This document shows positions 35,607 to 43,891 of a stretch of DNA of 49,929 bases, in pieces. The DNA is taken from NCBI GenBank assembly GCA_015521735.1, contig WANQ01000005.1:1-49929 (forward strand), written 5' to 3'. Within the stretch, counting starts at the first letter, position 1; each line of letters starts with the position of its first letter. The position numbers and the translations under genes are program-made. Below the pieces are notes generated by a model, which was given only the letters and a program-made list of their open reading frames with translations, had not been told where the DNA came from and searched no databases. This DNA is from Pyrodictiaceae archaeon. GTDB taxonomy: Archaea > Thermoproteota > Thermoprotei_A > Sulfolobales > WANQ01.

Positions 35607-36095
35607 GTGTTTAATTTGAGTGAAGAACTACGTTCAATGGTATCAAAAGAGCTTAATAGCGACGAGATACAAACCATAACTCAGATAAAGCTATCAGAGA
35701 TATACTCAAGCATACTTGAATTCTTGTCAATATGCTTAGAAAACCCTAAGGATGAATGCAATCATGTTATTAATGAAATAAGTGAACTAGCGCAAACATT
35801 AATGGCGTTAAGGGTGAGAAAGGCGTTAGAGAAATCAGGAATAGATGAGAAATCCTTTGATGCAAGCATACTAGACGTTATCACAAGAACGCTACACAGC
35901 TACTATAAGGGTATGCTAGGACTAGAAGTTGCACCAGACTCTGCTGGCCGAGTCCTAGTACGTGCACTAACAACGTTTATTCATAAAGGAATAATAATTA
36001 AACCTGGTAGCCTAATGCTAATGGATTCTTCAGAAGCATTTATTCTAGAAGCACTAGGCTACCTTAAAGTTTATAGAATCAAAATATATAAGTAG
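35607..36095 (+). CDS. gins15: GINS complex subunit (Gins15/51 type)
   Basis: A 162-residue protein, helical N-terminal two thirds, then DSAGRVLVRALTTFIHKGIIIKPGSLMLMD as the small beta domain placed at the C-terminus, as in Gins51/15. Adjacent to priS, as known for Gins15 in Sulfolobus. With Cdc45/RecJ and MCM it forms the replicative helicase. GTG 35607 or TTG 35616 (behind AAAGGTG) may be the start. Confidence 0.75.
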   Translation: MFNLSEELRSMVSKELNSDEIQTITQIKLSEIYSSILEFLSICLENPKDECNHVINEISELAQTLMALRVRKALEKSGIDEKSFDASILDVITRTLHSYYKGMLGLEVAPDSAGRVLVRALTTFIHKGIIIKPGSLMLMDSSEAFILEALGYLKVYRIKIYK

Positions 36096-36148
36096 GTATA
36101 CTCTACCACTATGGTGCAGGAAATAGCTAAGAAACTGGTGGTGACTAG

Positions 36149-36427
36149 ATGCGAGTACCTAAGAGGATAAGAACCTATTGTCCAAGATGTAGAACGCATA
36201 CAGAGCATACTGTAGCAATATATAAGCATGGGAGAAGAAGAGCCCTCTCGGAAGGTGAGAGAAGGTATAGGAGAAAACAAGAAGGTTATGGCAGTAAGCG
36301 TAAACCTGAACAAAAAAGGTTTGCAAAGGTTACTAAGAAGATAGTGTTAAAACTAAGATGTACTAAGTGTGGCTATATACTGCATAGACGTGGTATAAGG
36401 CTTAAGAAAATAGAATTAGTTGGCTAA
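36149..36427 (+). CDS. rpl44e: Ribosomal protein L44e
   Basis: A 92-residue basic protein. [14 protein letters not shown] and [14 protein letters not shown] provide the four Cys of the zinc site; the segment between is the family [18 protein letters not shown]. It binds near the E-site of the 50S subunit. Start of a short translation array L44e-S27e-aIF2alpha-Nop10. Confidence 0.95.
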   Translation: MRVPKRIRTYCPRCRTHTEHTVAIYKHGRRRALSEGERRYRRKQEGYGSKRKPEQKRFAKVTKKIVLKLRCTKCGYILHRRGIRLKKIELVG

Positions 36428-36442
36428 ACAAGGTGGTTAAAT

Positions 36443-36640
36443 ATGAAGCGTAGGAAAATACTAATACCAATGCCTAGAAGCAAGTTCCTAGTAGTTAGAT
36501 GCCCTGACTGCGAAAACGAACAAATAGTATTCTCTCATGCAACCTTCCCAGTTAGATGTCTTGTATGTGGCCGTGTACTAGTTGAGCCAACAGGAGGTAA
36601 AGCGAAAATCCTTGGAACAATAGTAAGGGAGCTAGGATAA
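36443..36640 (+). CDS. rps27e: Ribosomal protein S27e
   Basis: A 65-residue protein with a CPDC...CLVC zinc ribbon and the family pattern [29 protein letters not shown]. Part of the 30S subunit. Lies 15 bases after L44e. Confidence 0.95.
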   Translation: MKRRKILIPMPRSKFLVVRCPDCENEQIVFSHATFPVRCLVCGRVLVEPTGGKAKILGTIVRELG

Positions 36641-36817
36641 GGATTCAAGGTTTCTTAAGTATATATTTCACATAGCACACTCAAGCTTCTTGTCACAATA
36701 AAATTGTTATGGGTAAAGTAGCACATATATTTTATATTCCTAGCAGAGTAAACTTGTTTCAGCAATATGGGAAATATTTTAGCTAAGTCCTACAGTAATA
36801 AGCTAGGTGATAACAGT

Positions 36818-37612
36818 ATGGTGATGAAGAGAAAGGATTTACCTGATGTGGGAGAACTAGTAGTCGGGACGATAATAAAGGTCTTCGATTATGGAGCTTA
36901 CGTCACATTAGATGAATATGGTGGACTTGAAGCCTATCTTCCATGGAGCGAAGTTTCTTCTAGGTGGATAAGAAATATCAAAGATTATCTTAGGGAAGGT
37001 CAGAAAGTTGTAGGCAAGGTTATACGTGTAAATAAGGCAAAGAAACACGTAGACATATCACTGAAACGTGTCACCGAAGGTGAACGACGTAGAAAAATAC
37101 TAGAATGGAAAAGAGCTGTAAAAGCTGATAAGATACTTGAACTGGCTGCTGAAAAGCTAGGTAAAACTAAGGAGGAAGCATATAAGGAAGCGGGCTGGAA
37201 GCTTGAAGACTACTATGGCGAAATATATGCTGGTTTAGAGGAAACGGTATTAAAAGGCATTGAAGCTCTCCTAGAAGCTGGAGTACCCGAGGAATGGGCT
37301 AAGGTACTAAAAGAGCTAGCTGACAAACATATAACGATTAAGAAGGTTAAAGTTAAAGGAATACTAACGCTACAAATACTAAAACCTAACGGCGTAGAAA
37401 TAATCAAAGAAGCATTAACTAAAGCGTTGAGCAATATTCCTCAAAACGTTGAAGCTAGAATATACACCATCGGCGCACCTAGGTATGTAGTAGAGGTCAC
37501 AGCAACAGACTATAAGTTAGCCGAAAAGACGCTAAGCAGAATAGTAAAGACTGCAACAAACATAGTAAAAGAGCAAGGCGGTACTGCAAGTTTTGAGAGA
37601 GTGAGAACTTGA
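36818..37612 (+). CDS. eif2a: Translation initiation factor aIF2-alpha
   Basis: About 264 residues: N-terminal S1 domain (DVGELVVGTIIKVFDYGAYVTLDEYGG), helical middle domain, and C-terminal alpha/beta domain (ARIYTIGAPRYVVEVTATDY). It is the alpha subunit of the factor that delivers initiator tRNA. ATG 36818 behind AGGTGAT is chosen; ATG 36767 would add 17 residues not seen in homologues. Its stop overlaps nop10 by 4 bases. Confidence 0.94.
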   Translation: MVMKRKDLPDVGELVVGTIIKVFDYGAYVTLDEYGGLEAYLPWSEVSSRWIRNIKDYLREGQKVVGKVIRVNKAKKHVDISLKRVTEGERRRKILEWKRAVKADKILELAAEKLGKTKEEAYKEAGWKLEDYYGEIYAGLEETVLKGIEALLEAGVPEEWAKVLKELADKHITIKKVKVKGILTLQILKPNGVEIIKEALTKALSNIPQNVEARIYTIGAPRYVVEVTATDYKLAEKTLSRIVKTATNIVKEQGGTASFERVRT

Positions 37613-37785
37613 AATGGCTACTACACAAGTGTACTAGTTGTGGAAGATACACTCTAAGAAGAGATAAATGTCCTGTATGTGGTTCACTGGTAAGAGTAGC
37701 ACATCCACCAAGATTTTCACCTGAAGACAGATACGTCAAGTACAGATACTTAATGAAAAAACTTGCAGGAATAATAAAAGAATAG
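37609..37785 (+). CDS. nop10: H/ACA RNP protein Nop10
   Basis: A 58-residue protein from TTG 37609: KWLLHKCTSCGRYTLRRD, then CPVCG, then HPPRFSPEDRYVKYR. This is the full Nop10 pattern with its zinc ribbon. It works with Cbf5, Gar1 and L7Ae in guide-directed pseudouridylation. The start overlaps the aIF2-alpha stop by 4 bases (TTGA); the pair is conserved in archaea. Confidence 0.95.
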   Translation: MKWLLHKCTSCGRYTLRRDKCPVCGSLVRVAHPPRFSPEDRYVKYRYLMKKLAGIIKE

Positions 37786-37787
37786 CG

Positions 37788-38288
37788 TCACCACGGTACA
37801 TTTTTTAGACCTAAAATATAGGCAACTCTATTAGTGAGTATATGGAGTAAAACTATGATTACCAATGCTACGATGAATAGTATGTAGTCTACTAAACCGT
37901 GGATTATGAGAACAATGCTAGATGCTAGAAAGAAATCTAGCTGATCTAACAATAATGCTCTCTCACCCCGCTTTAAGCCGAGTCTCCTCTTAATAAATGA
38001 GCCTAAAAGATCACCTAGAATAGCGGCAATACAAGACAAGTATAATATTAGAGTAGAGTAGAAATCATATTGAAGTAACATGTATGTAAATGAAACTATA
38101 AAGCCGAAATACAATCCAACAAGCAATCCTTCAAAAGTTTTACCATCACCTAAAATCCTATGGCCGTCAATGAATTTTTTGCCTAAATCTATTGGTGTAC
38201 CTTTCCTAACAAATACTGGTGTAGCATTAGTTACCATTGCTGGTAAGTATAATGTAATAGCATTTAGTACTAGTAGTACTAGGTTCAT
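37788..38288 (-). CDS. carS: CDP-archaeol synthase CarS
   Basis: About 166 residues with four or five membrane segments. It carries the DUF46/CarS motifs PVFVRKGTPIDLGKKFIDGHRILGDGKTFEG and FIKRRLGLKRGERALLLDQLD. It transfers CMP to unsaturated archaetidic acid, the precursor of polar archaeal lipids. ATG 38288 overlaps the radB-like stop as ATGA, so it is preferred over GTG 38300. Confidence 0.93.
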   Translation of the reverse strand: MNLVLLVLNAITLYLPAMVTNATPVFVRKGTPIDLGKKFIDGHRILGDGKTFEGLLVGLYFGFIVSFTYMLLQYDFYSTLILYLSCIAAILGDLLGSFIKRRLGLKRGERALLLDQLDFFLASSIVLIIHGLVDYILFIVALVIIVLLHILTNRVAYILGLKNVPW

Positions 38289-38923
38289 GGTCCTAGCCAC
38301 TTAATACCTTTATTAGTAATCTCGAATTCTAGTTCTAAACCCGTATTCTCGGGTTTTTCAATTATAAGTATCCTAGTAGATCCTTTTCTCTCTAACCTCA
38401 CTATAACACTTGCCCAAAACTTTATGTAAGTTGCACCACTAATTTCCTCCCCCTCCTCACCTGCTTTAACTTGACCTAGAACTAGAACCTTCCTTTTCTT
38501 AAATACGCTAACCCAATACAATATGCCCATTTGAGCACTTAAGCTACGTGTAGCAGCTTCAATATCTTCTTGACATCTAAATAAGTTGTTAATAGTATCT
38601 ATTACTATTAAATCATAGTCTTCAACTATTAACGGAATTATAGAGAGTATAAACAGTGTCTGTAACCAAAAATCGTTTATGTCCACGAAAACCACGTTGT
38701 CCAGACCGTCGAGTATAGATATTCTTCCCTTATAGGCCCATCCCTCAGTATTAACATACAATACTCGTTTACCACTTAGACTGGCTATCCTAGAAATATG
38801 TAGAGCTAAGTTAGTTTTACCTACTCCTGCTTCACCATAAACGAGTATAGGGCCTTGAGCCCCAATTAACAATTTATCTAGTACATTATTTCCAGTAAAG
38901 TACCTCCACTCTATAGATGGCAC
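38285..38923 (-). CDS. RadB-like RecA-family ATPase
   Basis: A 212-residue RecA-core protein without an N-terminal HhH domain. Walker A is YGEAGVGKTNLALH (~30), Walker B is DLIVIDTINNLF (~104). Size and pattern match archaeal RadB or Rad55-type RadA paralogues (also called KaiC-like in some species), which modulate recombination. The start is GTG 38923. Forms an operon with carS by a 4-base overlap. Confidence 0.75.
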   Translation of the reverse strand: MPSIEWRYFTGNNVLDKLLIGAQGPILVYGEAGVGKTNLALHISRIASLSGKRVLYVNTEGWAYKGRISILDGLDNVVFVDINDFWLQTLFILSIIPLIVEDYDLIVIDTINNLFRCQEDIEAATRSLSAQMGILYWVSVFKKRKVLVLGQVKAGEEGEEISGATYIKFWASVIVRLERKGSTRILIIEKPENTGLELEFEITNKGIKWLGP

Positions 38924-39030
38924 CAGTTTTTATCTAAACTTATAATAGCTATTAAACTCTACTAGGAAAATAAATGCTTAGCTGTAGGCATGGGCAAACA
39001 CAGGGAGTAGTACGTGTAAGGTGATAGAGC

Positions 39031-39711
39031 ATAATAAAGCTTAATAGATCTATAGGTGTAATAGTACTTGATCCCAAACTATTTGTTAAAGTATTAGAGA
39101 AGTTAAGACCACGAAACATTAACATAGTTGTTCCAACTAATGGTATCAATATCGATGAAATAAGAGATAAAGTAGACGTGATAATTATTGATAGAGATGT
39201 ACGCGATAGACTTAAGTTACCAGAGCATGATCATTCAGTAATAGTTATTGAAAGCTTAGACGAAATCGATAAGCACATAGAAAGAGCATTATGCATGATA
39301 CAGGGTAAGGAAGAGTATGATGAAGTAATAATAGGTGTTGACGTAGGCCCTGAATACATAGCTTATGCAGTTGTAGCCGACGGCGAGATAATTGAGGTGA
39401 ATAAAACAGTTATTGAAGACTTCCTAGAAAAGGTCAAGTCAATTGTATTAAACTATCCATATAAGTCAATGATAATTAGAATAGGGTCCTCAAGTAAAGG
39501 CCCAGAAATAGCTCTTAAACTACATAACCTACTAAACAAGTTTAACGTAGTAATAGAGCTAGTTGAAGAGGAAAGTACTTCTAAACATACGCTAATAACA
39601 TTAAACTATGGTAGAATACGTGACAAAGATCTAAGTGCAGCAGTAAACATATCATTTAAACAAGGAGTAAAAATCGGCTCACACATGGATTCCCAGTTAA
39701 ATAACGTATAG
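39031..39711 (+). CDS. RNase H-fold protein (YqgF/RuvC-like), probable ATA start
   Basis: About 226 residues if read from ATA 39031, which follows GGTGAT with a 5-base spacer. The first standard start is GTG 39178, but clear coding sequence (IGVIVLDPKLFVKVLEKL, NIVVPTNG) precedes it. The core IIGVDVGPEYIAYAVVADG resembles the first strand-loop of YqgF/RuvX, and ELVEEESTSK plus RDKDLSAAVNISFKQG match its later motifs. A Holliday-junction or RNA nuclease role is possible. Just upstream of the Clp1-like kinase. Confidence 0.65.
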   Translation: MIKLNRSIGVIVLDPKLFVKVLEKLRPRNINIVVPTNGINIDEIRDKVDVIIIDRDVRDRLKLPEHDHSVIVIESLDEIDKHIERALCMIQGKEEYDEVIIGVDVGPEYIAYAVVADGEIIEVNKTVIEDFLEKVKSIVLNYPYKSMIIRIGSSSKGPEIALKLHNLLNKFNVVIELVEEESTSKHTLITLNYGRIRDKDLSAAVNISFKQGVKIGSHMDSQLNNV

Positions 39712-39739
39712 TCTAAATGAGCTTTGGAAGGAGTCTGCT

Positions 39740-41044
39740 ATGATAATGAACGTGGAACTTGAAAAGAATAAGATAATAAGAATAAATGGTCCGGCAGCCA
39801 TAAAGGTGATAAATGGCTCAATAAAGATCTTAGGAGCAACATATAATGAAGGCGAACGCCTAATAATTAACAAGTATAGAAGCTATGCTTTAAAATGCAT
39901 AGATGATAAAGCAGTAATTGAAGTCTCACTAGGTGATGGAGGAGCTATAGAAGAGCCAAGCGAAGGAGAAGAAGTAGTAGATATTTGGGAGGAAAACATC
40001 GGGAAAATAGTAGAGGAGTGTAGGAGTAGGAAATGTAGGATAATTGTGGTAGGCCCAGTAGAGAGTGGCAAGTCTTCACTAACAGCATTCATAGCAAACA
40101 TGTCATTAGAAAAGGGGTTAAAGCCAATAGTAATAGACGCAGATGTAGGTCAAGCCGATATAGGACCACCAGGCTTCATATCAGCTGCTATAGTAGAAAA
40201 CAAAATCCTATGGCTACGTGACCTTAAAGCTAATTACCTGAAAATAGTTGGATCTATTACTCCAGCACATGTAATGCATAAGATCATTAGCAATACTATG
40301 TTCTTAGTTAATTGTGTTAAGGATTCTGGCGATATAATAATAATAGATACAGATGGATGGGTGCAGGGATACCAAGCAATTGAGTATAAAATAGATTTAG
40401 TAAGAGCAATTAATCCAACTCATGTAATAGTATTAGCGGACAAACAATTAGCAAATGCCTTGGAGAATGCTTTTAAAGATAATACAAGTATTAACGTGGT
40501 TCACCTACCGTCACCTAAGGTAGTCAGGAAAAGGGATAGAGATGATAGAAGATATCTTAGGAGTAAATCGTATAGAAGGTACCTTGAAGATGGTAAGATT
40601 AGGAAGATAAAGCTAAGAGAAATAGGATTAATAGGTTCAGCTCTATTTATTGGTGAAAAAGTAGATCTAAACACACTAAGAGAAATATTGAAGCCATCCA
40701 ACATTACACCGCTTTATGCCTCAGCTCTACATAATACACTGTTCATAGTAGTCGACAAGCAACAAGTCAATATACGTAGTATAGTTGAAGCAGTTTCACA
40801 GAAACTAGGATTCTCAGAAGTATACGTATTCACTAAGGGGTTTGAGAAAGGCTTACTTGTAGGCTTAATTGGTGAAGACCCCAATAGCGAAGTACCAGGA
40901 ATAGTAACATCAATAGACTTCAATAAAGAGGAAATAAGCATTCAAACAAAGTATGAAGGGAAAATACGTGCCATAATATTTAGTAAGATAAAGTTATCCG
41001 ATGAATGGGAGGAGGTGGGTAAGCCTTCACGATATATGATCTAG
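39740..41044 (+). CDS. Clp1/Grc3-like polynucleotide 5'-kinase
   Basis: A 434-residue protein. An N-terminal beta domain precedes the P-loop VVGPVESGKSSLTAFIANM (~115), followed by VIDADVGQADIGPPG and DIIIIDTDGWVQGY, typical of Clp1/Grc3. It phosphorylates 5'-hydroxyl ends of RNA (and DNA), which would arise from tRNA intron splicing; this genome has such introns. ATG 39740 follows GAAGGAG. Its 3' end overlaps the UbiD-type gene if ATA 41032 is the start there. Confidence 0.88.
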   Translation: MIMNVELEKNKIIRINGPAAIKVINGSIKILGATYNEGERLIINKYRSYALKCIDDKAVIEVSLGDGGAIEEPSEGEEVVDIWEENIGKIVEECRSRKCRIIVVGPVESGKSSLTAFIANMSLEKGLKPIVIDADVGQADIGPPGFISAAIVENKILWLRDLKANYLKIVGSITPAHVMHKIISNTMFLVNCVKDSGDIIIIDTDGWVQGYQAIEYKIDLVRAINPTHVIVLADKQLANALENAFKDNTSINVVHLPSPKVVRKRDRDDRRYLRSKSYRRYLEDGKIRKIKLREIGLIGSALFIGEKVDLNTLREILKPSNITPLYASALHNTLFIVVDKQQVNIRSIVEAVSQKLGFSEVYVFTKGFEKGLLVGLIGEDPNSEVPGIVTSIDFNKEEISIQTKYEGKIRAIIFSKIKLSDEWEEVGKPSRYMI

Positions 41045-42312
41045 GATCATTTATTGAAGCATTGAAGAAGGAAAACCTAGTTGACACAATATATAGGGAG
41101 GTAAGTGTTGAGTATGAGCCAACACGTATATTGTTGAAAGGTGATGTTGAAGGTAAGACAATAGTATTCAAGAATATAAGTAATTGTATAGGTAGTGGAG
41201 TAGGAAACTTAGTAAACACGAGAAAGAAACTATACATGGCCTTAAACTCCAATACTGATGAGGAAGCATACAAGCGAATTATTGAGGCTTTAAACTCAAA
41301 GCCCAAGTTTAAGGTAAGAGCATTTGAACTTAACGAGTCTAAGGTGGACTTAACAAGACTTCCAGCCATAAAATTTTACCCTAGAGATGGTGGTAGATAT
41401 ATTACATCGAGTATAATAATAGCATGCTTAGATGATGAAACATGTAACGCCTCAATACACAGAATACTTGTCCTAGGCAAACGTGAACTCGTTGCTAGGA
41501 TTGTCCCTAGACACTTATACTACATTTACAAACAAAACAGGCTGAAAGGAAAAGATACGCCTATAGCAATAATAGTAGGAGTTCACCCATCAATACTTCT
41601 CTCAGCATCTATGAGTCCTCCTTTCGGAGTATTCGAGCTAGGGTTAACTCACAAGCTAACTGGAGAAATACTTGACGTAGCTTATACACCAGAATACAAT
41701 ATTCCAGTACCACTACATAGCCAAATAGTGATAGAGGCAAAAATAACAGGTCAGCTTGTCGATGAAGGCCCTTTTGTAGACTTAACATTAACTTATGATA
41801 AAATACGTAAGCAACCATTAATACGTGTTGAGAAAATATATATGCATGAAAACCCATTATTCCACATAATTTTACCTGGAGGAAGAGAACATCAATTACT
41901 AATGGGCTTTCCACGTGAAGCAATGATCTGGGAGAATATTAGGAAAGTAGTACCAAAGGTACATAAAGTAAGATTAACAATAGGTGGTGGCGGATGGCTT
42001 CACGCTGTTGTAGCCATTGATAAGAATAGTGAAGGAGATGCCAAAAACGCTATATTGGCAGCTTTTGCCGCTCACCCAAGCCTTAAACATGTAGTAGTCG
42101 TAGACGGTGATATAGATCCAGATAATCCATACGAAGTTGAATGGGCTATTGCAACAAGATTCCAAGCAGATAAAGACATAGTGATAATAAGAAACGCTAG
42201 GGGTTCAAGCCTCGACCCTTCATCAAGTAACGGCTTAACAACTAAGATGGGTATTGATGCTACAGCTCCTCTACATGAACGCGAGAAGTATATCAAGGTT
42301 AAACCACCTTGA
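41032..42312 (+). CDS. UbiD-family decarboxylase, probably anhydromevalonate phosphate decarboxylase; ATA start likely
   Basis: About 426 residues of the UbiD family: VGVHPSILLSASMSPPFGVFELGL, PVPLHSQIVIEAKITGQ, DEGPFVDLTLTYD and the C-terminal GGGGWLHAVVAIDKNSEGD. The enzyme needs prenylated FMN. Linkage to the two aconitase-X subunits indicates trans-anhydromevalonate 5-phosphate decarboxylase of the archaeal mevalonate pathway. TTG 41062 would cut the conserved first helix; ATA 41032 gives YDLGSFIEALKK as in homologues, behind GGAGGTG at 41011-41017. Confidence 0.87.
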   Translation: MYDLGSFIEALKKENLVDTIYREVSVEYEPTRILLKGDVEGKTIVFKNISNCIGSGVGNLVNTRKKLYMALNSNTDEEAYKRIIEALNSKPKFKVRAFELNESKVDLTRLPAIKFYPRDGGRYITSSIIIACLDDETCNASIHRILVLGKRELVARIVPRHLYYIYKQNRLKGKDTPIAIIVGVHPSILLSASMSPPFGVFELGLTHKLTGEILDVAYTPEYNIPVPLHSQIVIEAKITGQLVDEGPFVDLTLTYDKIRKQPLIRVEKIYMHENPLFHIILPGGREHQLLMGFPREAMIWENIRKVVPKVHKVRLTIGGGGWLHAVVAIDKNSEGDAKNAILAAFAAHPSLKHVVVVDGDIDPDNPYEVEWAIATRFQADKDIVIIRNARGSSLDPSSSNGLTTKMGIDATAPLHEREKYIKVKPP

Positions 42313-42324
42313 ATAGGTGTTCTC

Positions 42325-43488
42325 ATGTACTTAACCAGATTAGAAGAGAAGATGTTGAATGGAGAACTAGGTGAAGCAGTAAGCATAGCAATGAAAGCTA
42401 TAGTTAAAGTAGGAGAAATACTGGGAGCCAGTAGACTAGTAGAAATAACCCATTCACATATATCAGGTATTTCATACTTAAACATAGGTGATCCAGGCTT
42501 AGAATTTATAGAGTATCTATCATCAAAGAATGCTAGAGTTAGAGTCTTCTCAACTATGAACCCGTCAAGTATAGATGAAGACAAAATACATATATTTAAC
42601 ATCTCTAAGGAAGAATTAGCTAAACAAAAAAAGATAGTAGAGCTATTAGTAAAGATGGGCGTAAAACCTACATTAACGTGTACTCCATACTACATAAGAA
42701 AACCTAAACTAGGAGAGCATCTAGCATGGGGTGAGTCTAGTGCTGTCGCATATGCAAATATAGTATTTGGGGCAAGAACCAATAAAGAAGGTGGGCCTCT
42801 AGCGCTTTTTGCAGCAATAACGGGTAGAACCTATTATGCAGGTTTACACTTAGAAGAGAACCGTATACCTAAAGTATACATTAAAGTAAATACTAGAATA
42901 GACAATGCTGTTAAAGCTGGCCTTTTAGGATACTATATTGGTGAAGTAGTTAGAGGAAAAATACCATATATAGATGCTACTATCTTGTATGATGAGTCTA
43001 CATTGAAAGCATTTAGTGCAGCTTACGCTACATCCACTACAACACCACACGCGTTATTAAAGGGTGTTTCACCTGAAGAGAAAATATACGATAAAGAATT
43101 CATAGAGGAACGCATTATTGTAGATGAAAAAGAACTAATTGAGACACTTAATAAACTAGTAGACCAAGACACTAACGAGTCAAGAAAAACTCTATTTATT
43201 GGTTGCCCTCACCTAGGAATAAGCGAAATACACTACATATACGATCTAGCTTCTAAAGGAAAGATAGGTATTGAGGGAATAATTATTTCGACAAGTAGGT
43301 ATGTTTATGAAAAAGCAAAGAACATTATTGCTAAGCTTGAATCGCTAGGTGCAATAGTAGTAAAAGATACATGCCCCATTGTATCTCGTTTAAAGATAAA
43401 AGATTACCTTATAACCAACTCGGTAAAAGCAGCATTCTATATGAAGAGGCTACATAAAGTTAAGGTGATGCTAAGAGATGTCAATTAA
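42325..43488 (+). CDS. Aconitase-X catalytic subunit: phosphomevalonate dehydratase large subunit
   Basis: A 387-residue protein of the DUF521/aconitase-X family. Three Cys for the [4Fe-4S] cluster are visible: Cys119 (LTCTPYY), Cys294 (GCPHLG) and Cys349 (DTCPIV). SHISGISYLNIGDPG near residue 44-58 is also typical. With the small subunit it dehydrates mevalonate 5-phosphate to trans-anhydromevalonate 5-phosphate. It lies 12 bases after the UbiD gene and overlaps the small subunit by 11 bases. Confidence 0.9.
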   Translation: MYLTRLEEKMLNGELGEAVSIAMKAIVKVGEILGASRLVEITHSHISGISYLNIGDPGLEFIEYLSSKNARVRVFSTMNPSSIDEDKIHIFNISKEELAKQKKIVELLVKMGVKPTLTCTPYYIRKPKLGEHLAWGESSAVAYANIVFGARTNKEGGPLALFAAITGRTYYAGLHLEENRIPKVYIKVNTRIDNAVKAGLLGYYIGEVVRGKIPYIDATILYDESTLKAFSAAYATSTTTPHALLKGVSPEEKIYDKEFIEERIIVDEKELIETLNKLVDQDTNESRKTLFIGCPHLGISEIHYIYDLASKGKIGIEGIIISTSRYVYEKAKNIIAKLESLGAIVVKDTCPIVSRLKIKDYLITNSVKAAFYMKRLHKVKVMLRDVN

Positions 43489-43891
43489 TAACAAGGTGAG
43501 ATTAACACCATTAATAGAGCTCAATAGTAATTATCTTGAAGGAGTAATGCTTGTATCACCAACACCTATTTCGCCATTAGGCGATATTGATCCACGTACA
43601 AGCGAAATAATTGACCCTCAATCCCCATTATATGGTGTAAGCATAGCTAGCAAAATACTTGTAGCACCATACTTTAGAGGCAGCACCGTAGGACCATACA
43701 TACTATTTTCGCTGAAAAAATATGGTGTTGCACCAAAACTAATAATAGTAGAACAAGTAGATCCAATGCTTGTTACAGGCTGTGTTATATCAAATATACC
43801 ATTATATCAAATAAATAGTATAGAGCGTTTAAGAAACTTATCAAATAAGCTAGTACGGGTATATCGTAATGGAAGAATCGAACAAGTTTAG
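43478..43891 (+). CDS. Aconitase-X swivel subunit: phosphomevalonate dehydratase small subunit
   Basis: A 137-residue DUF126 protein. VSPTPISPLGDIDPRTSEIIDP and PYFRGSTVGPYILFSLKKYGVAP are the family motifs; the Ser of GST (about 69) is the expected active-site residue. It completes the two-subunit enzyme with the preceding gene and overlaps tmk by 23 bases. Confidence 0.9.
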   Translation: MSINNKVRLTPLIELNSNYLEGVMLVSPTPISPLGDIDPRTSEIIDPQSPLYGVSIASKILVAPYFRGSTVGPYILFSLKKYGVAPKLIIVEQVDPMLVTGCVISNIPLYQINSIERLRNLSNKLVRVYRNGRIEQV

